A stretch of 17,578 nt of DNA from contig JAMPFE010000044.1 of assembly GCA_023664705.1 (NCBI GenBank), positions 1 through 17,578 on the forward strand, given 5' to 3'. Positions 6,024 to 13,893 of the stretch are shown here, piece by piece. Source of the DNA: Lachnospiraceae bacterium (GTDB lineage: Bacteria; Bacillota; Clostridia; Oscillospirales; Ruminococcaceae). Made by a program: the position numbers and the translations under genes. Within the stretch, counting starts at the first letter, position 1; each line of letters starts with the position of its first letter. The notes under the pieces were generated by a model. The model was not told where the DNA came from, made no database searches, and saw only the letters and a program-made list of their open reading frames with translations.

Positions 6024-8246
6024 TCAGAATATAACACTTTCCAACGGCTTCCAATTATCCCCCGACATATCCTCGCTATACTCGGTATTGTTGAGAAAAA
6101 GTTCACCGTCTACATCGCGAACGAAACCCCACCGTATGCCGTACCGCTCCGCGTACTCCTTAAACGCCTTGAATTTAATGGGAGATTGAGGGTCGATATT
6201 TTTCGAGTGACCGCTCTGCTCGCCGCCTTTGGTTTCAATTATCCACACCGTACCGTCTTTCATCTGCACAATGTAGTCGGGGTAAAACAGATGTTGTGTA
6301 TTAAATCCGTCTTGATAGACGGTAGAGAGGTACTGTTGACCCTTATCGCCGTTTTTGTAGACCCAAGCGATATTTTCAACACGTTCGCAGAAATTTTCAA
6401 AGAGCCGTTCGGGAGTGCTTTTGCCCGTTTCAGACGCTAAAAACTCGTTTGTGTAGCCCTCGTAGGCGTTCTTTTCAAGGACTTTTACCACCTTGACGGT
6501 ACTGTATTTGTACAACTCCATTTCGGGAATGGTAAAGGGAACTGTTTTCGCACGGTCTACCATTGCAAGCTGTGTCGAGCCGCCGTCAGCGGCTTTAATC
6601 TCGCGAAACTCCTGTTTAAGCTGTTTCGCATTGTTGATAACAAAAGCGTAAAAGTCGCTGTTCTCCAATGAAAGCAGCTTAAATTTGGTTTTCTTGCCCT
6701 TGCGGAAAAGACGTTGCAGAATGGCTCTTACCCTTTGCGCGGGAATGGCGGTTATCGTCTTTATCTCGTCAACCGCGTGCATAAGGTAGATACCGTGCGT
6801 ATGCGTGTTGATTTTCGTCTTTACGCCGATAAGCCTTGATGAGGAAACTTTGGTCAAGTCGCTTGTCGTTTTGAAAAGCCCTTGAATAACCTTGCTGTCG
6901 ATTTCGCCCGACAAATTGTAGCCCTCGCTCTCAAGCGTCGCCTTATTCTCGGTTGTCCTTGTGCCGAGTTTGTACTTAGTCTTGAAATGGTTGTACACCT
7001 TGCCGAGCATTTCACGTTCGCCCATACCGCTGTCTATATCGAGGTTACGCATTTCCTTTGTGAGCGTAAAAGAACGTACCTCTTGTTTTGCGAACAAGCG
7101 GCGCACTTGATACGCCTTATCCAACGTGGAAAGCAAGCCCTCCTTGTACTGTGTATCAAGCGTATAGATAAAGCAGTAGTCGAGATAGATAGGGAAATCG
7201 TAGTGCTTGCGTTCGGGCATACGGCGTATGCGTCCTATCGTCTGTATCTGAAAATCCTCGCTCCCGCCCTCGCGCAGCTTGACGAGTATCTTTGCCCTCG
7301 GACAATCCCACCCCGTCGCTATCGCCTGTTTTATGAGCAGAAAGGCGGGCGTTCCGTCCAAATCGGTTAGGTCATCGCTTATCACCTTATCGTCGCTCAT
7401 CCAAATGTTGACAAGTCCGTTATCGTAGGTGTAGCCCATTGCCGCGAGTTTATCCTGTACCGCCGCTATCGTTTCGGGCTGTCCAACGGGAAATTGCACA
7501 AGCACAAGCGGACGTATGTTCGCGCCCACCAGCTCATAGCCCGACTGTATCTCCTTGCGCTTTTCGTCGGCGAGGTCGAGCAGATAGTCGTAGTCGTTGT
7601 CGATCTGCTGTGCCTCGTTCACGCCCTCATTCACGTAGATCGCCTTTGTGATAAGCCCCGCTTCGATAACCCTGTCCTCGGATATTTCGTAAAACTCCTG
7701 GTGGGGAACTTTTTGCGCGGTCGCGGAAACGCGTATGATGTGTTCGGGCGCAAACGCTTCTATGATGTCATTCGCCTTTGCCGTGTTGTTGCGATGTTCC
7801 TCGTCAATTATGATGATAAAGCGGATACCGTCTTGATGTGCTTCTTTGATTTTGTCAAAGAGGTTTTTCCGTTCGCCGTCCTTGAGCGCGGCGTTCTTCT
7901 TGTTCGTCACCAACTCCCAATTGATGAACGTGACGCTTCTGCCCCCAAAGCCGCTCATCATCGAATATACAAGGGAGCGTGTGTCGATATGCGGCGCGAG
8001 TGTGTCCATACGCTCCTTGCTCTGTTCCTCCAAATTGCCGCTACCAGGGCAAAGCCAAACAAAGGCGGTCTTGCCGTCCGTGTTTTTGAGGTAAAGGTCA
8101 ACGTACTTGATGAGAATGACCGTCTTGCCCGCGCCCGTCGGCGCTTTGACCGTGACGATTTGCTTTGTGCCGCTTGCTGTGGTCTTGTCGAAAAGGTACT
8201 CAACGCAATCGTCTTGAAAATCGTAGCGTTCCATTCCGTTTACCAT
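6024..8246 (-). CDS. res: Type III restriction enzyme, Res (helicase/endonuclease) subunit
   Basis: This superfamily 2 translocase with C-terminal nuclease cuts DNA in complex with the Mod subunit, using ATP. Of its 740 residues, Walker A is APTGAGKT (35-42), motif II is the variant DEEH (148-151), motif III is SAT (174-176), motif VI is QTIGRIRRMP (335-344), and the PD-(D/E)XK nuclease is PD (656-657) with ETK (E671, K673). All key residues are present, so the protein should be active. It is somewhat short against well-known Res proteins such as EcoP15I. The start ATG at 8246 has GGGAGG upstream and overlaps the end of mod by 7 bases, indicating coupled translation. It is the last gene of the operon, followed by a strong terminator. 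Confidence 0.93.
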   Translation of the reverse strand: MVNGMERYDFQDDCVEYLFDKTTASGTKQIVTVKAPTGAGKTVILIKYVDLYLKNTDGKTAFVWLCPGSGNLEEQSKERMDTLAPHIDTRSLVYSMMSGFGGRSVTFINWELVTNKKNAALKDGERKNLFDKIKEAHQDGIRFIIIIDEEHRNNTAKANDIIEAFAPEHIIRVSATAQKVPHQEFYEISEDRVIEAGLITKAIYVNEGVNEAQQIDNDYDYLLDLADEKRKEIQSGYELVGANIRPLVLVQFPVGQPETIAAVQDKLAAMGYTYDNGLVNIWMSDDKVISDDLTDLDGTPAFLLIKQAIATGWDCPRAKILVKLREGGSEDFQIQTIGRIRRMPERKHYDFPIYLDYCFIYTLDTQYKEGLLSTLDKAYQVRRLFAKQEVRSFTLTKEMRNLDIDSGMGEREMLGKVYNHFKTKYKLGTRTTENKATLESEGYNLSGEIDSKVIQGLFKTTSDLTKVSSSRLIGVKTKINTHTHGIYLMHAVDEIKTITAIPAQRVRAILQRLFRKGKKTKFKLLSLENSDFYAFVINNAKQLKQEFREIKAADGGSTQLAMVDRAKTVPFTIPEMELYKYSTVKVVKVLEKNAYEGYTNEFLASETGKSTPERLFENFCERVENIAWVYKNGDKGQQYLSTVYQDGFNTQHLFYPDYIVQMKDGTVWIIETKGGEQSGHSKNIDPQSPIKFKAFKEYAERYGIRWGFVRDVDGELFLNNTEYSEDMSGDNWKPLESVIF

Positions 8247-9877
8247 AATTCGCCCGCCTCCCTCAATTCAAAGTCGAAATAATAATCGGGTATCACGAAC
8301 GAGGAAAGCCCCCACAGCAGTTCCTCCTGGGTTGCCGAGAGAAGAACGTCTTGACTTACGAAAACGGCGCGTAAATCGTCGTACTCCGCGACGTTCTGCT
8401 CAAAATCGTCCATTTCCTCATCGGTCATTATCATAACGTACTTGCGACCGTCAACCCGCACACCGTACTCAAGCTGTATCATCTCGACGATATGTTCAAG
8501 CAGCTCATCGGTGAGATACTCGCTCTCTTTGTCCACGAAATCGGTCTTGTAGTACATCAGATTTGCGGGTATGCCCTCCGAATACTCCGAGCCGTCGGCG
8601 CGTTTGCCCGTGATGACCGTTTTCAGACGCTGATAGGTCACGTCCTCGCAAATCTTGTTTTCGTTGTTCGTGCAGAGGATAAAATGCCTGTTGCCGCCGT
8701 CCTCTTTGTTCAGTTCAAGAACGGCTTGTCCTGTCGTGCCGCTACCCGCAAAAAAGTCAAGGATTATTGCGTTTTTATCCACACAACCTAATCGAATAAT
8801 TGCATTTATTAGCTTTGTGGGTTTAGGATTTTCAAATGGACTTGTGCCATTAAAAATAGCCTTTAGTTCATCGGTAGCGTCCTGATTACAGCCAAACAAA
8901 TCATTTAGCCACCAATTTGTTGCACATTGTCCTTCTTCTGCACGTTCGCTTGCATAATATTTTTTCCTTGGGCTACCGTCACCGTTTCGAGGAAAAATAA
9001 TCCTACCGTCTGCCAACAGTGCCTTAAACGTTTTTTCTTCTCCAAGCCATTCTTCGGTAAAGACTTTACCAGTCGGAGAGGTTATTGAATAAGTGCAACC
9101 CGATTGAGAGCTTCCCGATTTCCACGGTTTTGAAGCCCACGGTCCTCTTGGGTCATTATCAGGGTTAGTGAATTTTCCCGTGATTGCTACCTTTCCAACA
9201 CCAAATTTTTTGTGTTTTTCCTTGTTTTTTGAATAAACTAAAATATGCTCTGCTACAATAGCTATAAGTTTAGTCTTGTCATTTGGTTGATTATGCCTTC
9301 TTCTCCAATGAATATGCCCCTCAAAATTTGCTTCATCAAATATCTCATCACATATCAATCTCAAAGACGGTAACTCATTATCATCACAAGAAATAAATAT
9401 GCAACCGTGGTCACTCAACAATTTACTTGCAATTGACAATCGAACAGACATAAATGATGACCATTTTGAGTGTTTAAATGTATCGAGTTTGTCCACGTAA
9501 CCGTCATTATATATAAAGTCCTTGTCCTTATTATATGGCGGGTCTATGTATATCACATCAATCTTGCCCCTATGCGTCTTTTCAAGCAGCTTCAGCGAGT
9601 GCAGATTATCGCCCTCAAGCAGAAAATTGTAGTCCTCGCTGTCGGGCTTTGCCGCGATCTCGCGGCTCTTGTCCTCCGTAAACACGGGAATATGCGTCCG
9701 CATTTTCACGTCTACCTCTTCCTCGTGCCGCTCCCACACAAGCCCGTACTTTTTCGCTGTCAGCTCACGCTCTATCTCGCCTATCGCGATAAGCGAGTTA
9801 TCGTCGGTGTGCTGTTGCTTCAATTCCTCCAAAAACGCCAACATTCTCTCGCGGCTCTGTTGTGATAAGTTTGCCAT
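8240..9877 (-). CDS. mod: Type III DNA methyltransferase, Mod subunit
   Basis: This 545-residue N6-adenine methyltransferase provides sequence recognition for both modification and restriction. Catalytic motif DPPY (112-115) precedes the AdoMet-binding FAGSG (376-380), the beta-class order typical of Mod. The roughly 260 residues between them are the target recognition region. I choose ATG 9877 because a very strong GGAGG lies 5 bases upstream. An earlier in-frame ATG at 9967 would overlap the helicase gene by 79 bases without a comparable site. The helicase stop is 11 bases upstream. The DNA between the two catalytic motifs (about 8770-9540) is visibly more AT-rich than either side, which suggests that the recognition region was swapped in by recombination. 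Confidence 0.93.
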   Translation of the reverse strand: MANLSQQSRERMLAFLEELKQQHTDDNSLIAIGEIERELTAKKYGLVWERHEEEVDVKMRTHIPVFTEDKSREIAAKPDSEDYNFLLEGDNLHSLKLLEKTHRGKIDVIYIDPPYNKDKDFIYNDGYVDKLDTFKHSKWSSFMSVRLSIASKLLSDHGCIFISCDDNELPSLRLICDEIFDEANFEGHIHWRRRHNQPNDKTKLIAIVAEHILVYSKNKEKHKKFGVGKVAITGKFTNPDNDPRGPWASKPWKSGSSQSGCTYSITSPTGKVFTEEWLGEEKTFKALLADGRIIFPRNGDGSPRKKYYASERAEEGQCATNWWLNDLFGCNQDATDELKAIFNGTSPFENPKPTKLINAIIRLGCVDKNAIILDFFAGSGTTGQAVLELNKEDGGNRHFILCTNNENKICEDVTYQRLKTVITGKRADGSEYSEGIPANLMYYKTDFVDKESEYLTDELLEHIVEMIQLEYGVRVDGRKYVMIMTDEEMDDFEQNVAEYDDLRAVFVSQDVLLSATQEELLWGLSSFVIPDYYFDFELREAGELW

Positions 9878-9888
9878 ATCTTCCTCCG

Positions 9889-12576
9889 TCAAACGTATTT
9901 TCTCTGTTCCGCTTTGCTCAAACACAAATGCCGTGAGCGGCACTTTGAGCATTTTTCGGTACTGCACCGACGCGGTAAGTCGTTGCCCCGTATGTGCGCC
10001 GCCGCGTCCTTTATCTCGGCTATTACCTCGTCAGCCGCCGTTGCCGCCAACGCTTCTTTCGCCGCGCCGCCCGTGTCAAGCTGATGTATCTCCACAAAAT
10101 CGGCTTTTCTGCCCGTCAAGCGTTCATAGCCGAGCGCGTAGATTTTCAACTGTTCGCTGTTCAGCGACTGTATCACCTTTTTATTCGCCGACTTGAAATC
10201 CACGATAACCGTCCGCGTTTCGCCGTCCACAACCTCGTCTTTCACCATATCAATGCGCCCGTTTACCGTTATCCCGTCGCCGATGTCAAGTTCGATGTCC
10301 TTTTCCGCAAAGCGTATATCGCCGAAATGCTCTCCGTACCGCTCTATGTAGCTTTTTACGCTCCTTTCGGCACTTTTCAGCATACGCTCCCGCTGTGCGG
10401 GTATCGCATACGGCAGAAAGAACACCTTGTCGAAAATCTCCTTTACAAGCTGCTCCGTTATCGGTTTGCCCTCTATCGCCGCCCGATTTATGTTGCCGAC
10501 AATGGCGTGTATCGTGTTGCCGTAGCCCAAAAGCGCCGTAAGCGGCTGTACAAAACCGTAGAACATCGACAACTTAAAGCGGTACGGACACTCGAAATAA
10601 TCCTCAAGCAAGGAGAAATTCAAGGTAAGCGGCATTGTGTCCGCTTTCATTTCGGGCAGATGTTCCGCGTTGTAGACCACCTTATCGTCATAGGGGAGCA
10701 GATAAGCGGACGATTTCGCTTCCGCAAGGAACGTCGAAACGTTCTTGTCGTGTCCGTCCTTTGCCCGTGACAGAAAGAGAAATTTTTTCGCCCTCGTGAC
10801 CGCCACATAGAACAGCTTGCGCTCGTCCTCAATGTCACCGTCAAAGCGGCTCGAACCCGTTATGTAGGAGCGTTCTATGACGTGCCATACACTCTTGCCG
10901 CCGACACGCTGTGCGGGGAAAAAGTTTTTATTCAGACCTGGAATGAAAACGGCGGCAAATTCAAGCCCTTTGGACTGGTGAACGGTCATTATGGAAACCG
11001 CGTCGGGCTTGGTGAAACTGTTCGTCAAGTAGCCTTCGGGATAGTAATCCTCCGCCGTGTATTTTAAGAACGAACAGAAACCGCTCAGCTTCGACCTCGG
11101 CTTTCGCGTAAAGTTTATGACCTCGTAATCGCCGATCACTTGACTGAATTTGCCGAGATTATACAGTATAATCTCCGCTTGCGGGTTTTCGTTCTCGTTT
11201 ATCGAAAGTCCTTTCAGAAAGTCTTGGTACACCTGTTGGAGATTGAGGTCGGCAAAATTCTTCATTTTGGTGACATCAAGCGTCATAACGCTTTGCAAGC
11301 TATCAGATAACTCCTTTTTGTCAAACGGATAATCCACATTCTGCCACAGCTTATATAACGCGGTCGCTTCCAATTCGCCGTTCAGATAGTCAAAAATCCC
11401 TTTTGCCGCTCGACATTCCTTTGTCTGCATAAGTTCGTTCACGCCCTCGATTACGAAAGGTATGCCGTTTTCCTCCAAAACCTCCGCAATATCCGCGCCT
11501 ATCTTGCGCTTACGCAGTAGTATCGCCATTTCCGAGTAGGGAACGCCAACATCGTGCAGCTTGCGCACATTTTCCGCGATAAACTCATACTCATCTTCTT
11601 GATGTTCAAATTCCTTGTAGACCACATCGCCCTTGTCGTAGACCGTCGAACAGCCCGACCGCATTTCTTTCGGCAGACGGTTGGAATTTTGCCCGATAAT
11701 GTTCCTCGCCACGTCCACGATACCGCTCGTGCTTCGGTAGTCGGTATCCAACACGATATATTTCCGAATATCGTACCTTTGCACAAAGGTGATGATATTG
11801 TTCGCGTCGCTCCCGCGAAACTGGTAAATCGTTTGGTCATCATCGCCGACCACGCACAGCTTTGCGCCCAATCCACGCAGGAGGGAGATAAGACGCTCCT
11901 GTATAGGGTTGGTGTCTTGATACTCGTCAACGGTCAGATATTTTACCCGTTCGGCGATAAGAGCGCGAAAAGCGGAGTTCCTTTCAAACTGTTCCACAGT
12001 TTCCCGCAAGATGAGGGAATAGTCGAAATATTTCTCGGCGTAGAGCGTTTCACGGTATTTCTCAAATGCCGTCCGCACGTCCGCGCTCCACTTGTCCGCG
12101 TCGCTCCAATTCTCATTCAGCATACTCATCACGCTGATGAAAAGGTTTGTTTCCGTGTATTTCATCAAGCCCAAATCGGTCATACCTATGCTGTCGTAGT
12201 ATCGCTCCGCAAACAACTTTGTATGTACCTCGTCCAAAACCGTAAACGGTTGAAATTCGGGAAGATACTCCTGCAGCACCTTTATGCAAAAGCCGTGTAT
12301 CGTACCGATATACATATCGGCAAAGCCTTTTGTATTGCCAAGAACATCCTCGCCGATTTTATAGATACGGCTCTTTAGTTCCTCTGCCGCCTTTTTGGTG
12401 AACGTAAAAGCCACGATATTCGACGTTGACACATCGGGCTTGCTCTTGAGAATGTTGATTATCCTCCGCGCGACAACACCCGTCTTGCCCGCTCCCGCAC
12501 AAGCGATAATCTCAACATCCTCGTCAATCGCGTTTACCGCTTCTATCTGCTTTTCGGACAAATGCGAGGTAAGCAT
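9889..12576 (-). CDS. UvrD-like helicase with AddB-type iron-sulfur nuclease domain
   Basis: This 895-residue superfamily 1A helicase is fused to a RecB-family nuclease. Helicase motifs are CAGAGKT (26-32), TVDEYQDTN (215-223), VGDDDQTIYQFRGSD (motif III), TDYRST, VHQSKGLEF (532-540) and YVAVTRAKK (590-598). The nuclease part shows H690, GRIDMV (D776) and VDFKS (D793, K795). Four cysteines, C663 in ECPYRFK and the C876-x2-C879-x5-C885 cluster, match the [4Fe-4S] staple of AddB nucleases. I start at ATG 12576, preceded by a G-rich ribosome site; a TTG at 12612 is less likely. It is the second gene of the operon, joined closely to mod. It may process DNA ends made by Res, or act as a defence effector; this is inferred from linkage only. 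It could also be called AddA/AddB-like. Confidence 0.9.
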   Translation of the reverse strand: MLTSHLSEKQIEAVNAIDEDVEIIACAGAGKTGVVARRIINILKSKPDVSTSNIVAFTFTKKAAEELKSRIYKIGEDVLGNTKGFADMYIGTIHGFCIKVLQEYLPEFQPFTVLDEVHTKLFAERYYDSIGMTDLGLMKYTETNLFISVMSMLNENWSDADKWSADVRTAFEKYRETLYAEKYFDYSLILRETVEQFERNSAFRALIAERVKYLTVDEYQDTNPIQERLISLLRGLGAKLCVVGDDDQTIYQFRGSDANNIITFVQRYDIRKYIVLDTDYRSTSGIVDVARNIIGQNSNRLPKEMRSGCSTVYDKGDVVYKEFEHQEDEYEFIAENVRKLHDVGVPYSEMAILLRKRKIGADIAEVLEENGIPFVIEGVNELMQTKECRAAKGIFDYLNGELEATALYKLWQNVDYPFDKKELSDSLQSVMTLDVTKMKNFADLNLQQVYQDFLKGLSINENENPQAEIILYNLGKFSQVIGDYEVINFTRKPRSKLSGFCSFLKYTAEDYYPEGYLTNSFTKPDAVSIMTVHQSKGLEFAAVFIPGLNKNFFPAQRVGGKSVWHVIERSYITGSSRFDGDIEDERKLFYVAVTRAKKFLFLSRAKDGHDKNVSTFLAEAKSSAYLLPYDDKVVYNAEHLPEMKADTMPLTLNFSLLEDYFECPYRFKLSMFYGFVQPLTALLGYGNTIHAIVGNINRAAIEGKPITEQLVKEIFDKVFFLPYAIPAQRERMLKSAERSVKSYIERYGEHFGDIRFAEKDIELDIGDGITVNGRIDMVKDEVVDGETRTVIVDFKSANKKVIQSLNSEQLKIYALGYERLTGRKADFVEIHQLDTGGAAKEALAATAADEVIAEIKDAAAHIRGNDLPRRCSTEKCSKCRSRHLCLSKAEQRKYV

Positions 12577-12612
12577 TATATCCCCCCGTTCCCTAATGAT
12601 AGAAAATATCAA

Positions 12613-13722
12613 TTACATTTTTGATAATCTGTTCTGTAAATCCGCTATTTCGCTTTTCAATGCGGAAATTCTGCTTGCTTGTTCGGTTGCCTTGTTGACT
12701 ATATCAAGAATATCCTCGCCCTCGTGCTTTAAAAAACCTCCCGAAAAAGCGGTCGGATAAACGAATTTTTTCTGTTGCGTCGAAAAGTCAACAATCAACA
12801 GACCGTCCTTGCAAACGGCAACCGTACCCGCTCCAAAAAGCTTGTGTTTGACGGTATCGCCCGTGATGTCGGGCAATTCAATTGCATTTTCCTCCACCAC
12901 TCGTAATTGTTCCTCTTTTTCGGTTATCCGAGAGGTAAGTTCATCTCGTTCTGCTTGTCGCTGTGCAACTTTAATCCTTTCCTTTGTGGAATACTTACGA
13001 ACATCAACGTTTCTGTAAAATCCGTAGTGGTAAGCGCAATAAATTATATCGTAAACCAAAATATGCAGCTTATCATCGAAATTTCTTGCTTCTCTTGCAA
13101 ATCGCTCTCCGTGCAGACGCATTAGTTCATCATACTTTGGCAACTCTGCCAACAGTTCGTCACACATTCTGTAATATACTGCTAACGAGAACGTCTGCCC
13201 GCTCCCGAAATCATCACCAAACTCAATACAATTTGCCCAATCGACAGCTTCTGTAGACTTAAAGATGTAGTTGCTTTCGGGTTTCCATAAATTTACATAG
13301 TATATGACATTGTTGATCGCCTGGGGGTATTTCCACGATGAGGGGGCATACTTGTCTATTCGCTCGTTTATCTTCTCCGCAAACAGTTCAATACGCTCTT
13401 GCCGCTTGTTCAAGTCATTGTCATCTTCGGAAAAAAGTTCGCGAAAGCATTCGCGGACAAATTCTATTTCACTCTCTTGCTTCAATAGCATTGAAATTCC
13501 GCCAATCGGCTGAACGGTCTTGTTATCAATCAAGTTGCTTGTTTCTTTCATAGCTTCTCTGAACATATCGGGGAAATTTGCCGCGTCTATATCCCAATGC
13601 TCTTTAAAGCAGCTTTCAGCGCGCCACTTATAGCCCTCGTCATTTCCTGGCAGAGGGGCGTTCAACTCATCAAACCTTTCAACATATTGATTAAGAATTG
13701 CATTTAAATTAGCCTTGTTCAT
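12613..13722 (-). CDS. Unknown protein with possible UvrD-type C-terminal module
   Basis: I do not recognise the first 240 of its 369 residues, which are largely helical and rich in aromatic residues. Residues 245-280 look like a coiled coil (Glu/Arg/Gln-rich). Residues 289-332 (VKHKLFGAGTV, then a VDFS strand) resemble the Tudor-like C-terminal module of PcrA/UvrD helicases. Residues 345-369 are a second short coiled coil. Its ATG has GGAGG 8 bases upstream, and a near-consensus promoter lies above it, so it leads the four-gene operon. Its stop is 36 bases from the helicase start. Because the helicase next door ends in a nuclease rather than a Tudor module, this protein may supply that function in trans (inference). 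Confidence 0.75.
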   Translation of the reverse strand: MNKANLNAILNQYVERFDELNAPLPGNDEGYKWRAESCFKEHWDIDAANFPDMFREAMKETSNLIDNKTVQPIGGISMLLKQESEIEFVRECFRELFSEDDNDLNKRQERIELFAEKINERIDKYAPSSWKYPQAINNVIYYVNLWKPESNYIFKSTEAVDWANCIEFGDDFGSGQTFSLAVYYRMCDELLAELPKYDELMRLHGERFAREARNFDDKLHILVYDIIYCAYHYGFYRNVDVRKYSTKERIKVAQRQAERDELTSRITEKEEQLRVVEENAIELPDITGDTVKHKLFGAGTVAVCKDGLLIVDFSTQQKKFVYPTAFSGGFLKHEGEDILDIVNKATEQASRISALKSEIADLQNRLSKM

Positions 13723-13771
13723 TTACATATCCTCCAACATTCAGCAAAGCACATAAACCCCTATTATATAC

Positions 13772-13800
13772 ATTGTACCATATTTTTCGGCGGATTTCAA
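13772..13800 (-). promoter_or_regulatory. Promoter of the four-gene restriction-modification operon
   Basis: On the minus strand, -35 TTGAAA (13795-13800), a 17-base spacer and -10 TACAAT (13772-13777) with an extended TGg in front. It is arranged back to back with the polymerase promoter at 13829-13857, so the two operons could be co-regulated. I see no GAAC-N4-GTTC-type Gram-positive LexA box in this space. Confidence 0.83.
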
Positions 13801-13828
13801 CATTTTTTTGGTTATTCTCCGAAAATTA

Positions 13829-13857
13829 TTGCAAATTGACGGGATAAGTGGTATAAT
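13829..13857 (+). promoter_or_regulatory. Promoter of the Y-family polymerase operon
   Basis: -35 TTGCAA (13829-13834), 17-base spacer, perfect -10 TATAAT (13852-13857) with extended TGg. Transcription should begin near 13863-13866, which rules out the ATG at 13861 as a start codon. CCGAAAA near 13819-13825 mirrors TTTTCGG near 13784-13790 between the two divergent promoters and could be an operator. Confidence 0.8.
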
Positions 13858-13893
13858 AAAATGGAGTATAAGCCTGTAAGGGAGGGAGCAAGG

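Noticed and set aside
5967..6440. Long plus-strand frames opposite res, mod and the helicase (for example 7494-8282, 9994-10770, 11554-12378)
   Set aside because: They are antisense to well-supported genes whose motifs are intact. Their products are arginine- and valine-rich mirror translations without domains.
9878..9967. Longer Mod N-terminus from ATG 9967
   Set aside because: It would overlap the helicase gene by 79 bases; ATG 9877 has a much better ribosome site and the usual Mod-like beginning.
13861..13893. ATG 13861 as the polymerase start
   Set aside because: It lies at the expected transcription start of the TATAAT promoter and has no ribosome site; TTG 13894 has GGAGG at 8 bases.
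13723..13893. LexA-type SOS box for the polymerase operon
   Set aside because: No GAAC-N4-GTTC-type palindrome is present in the divergent promoter space.
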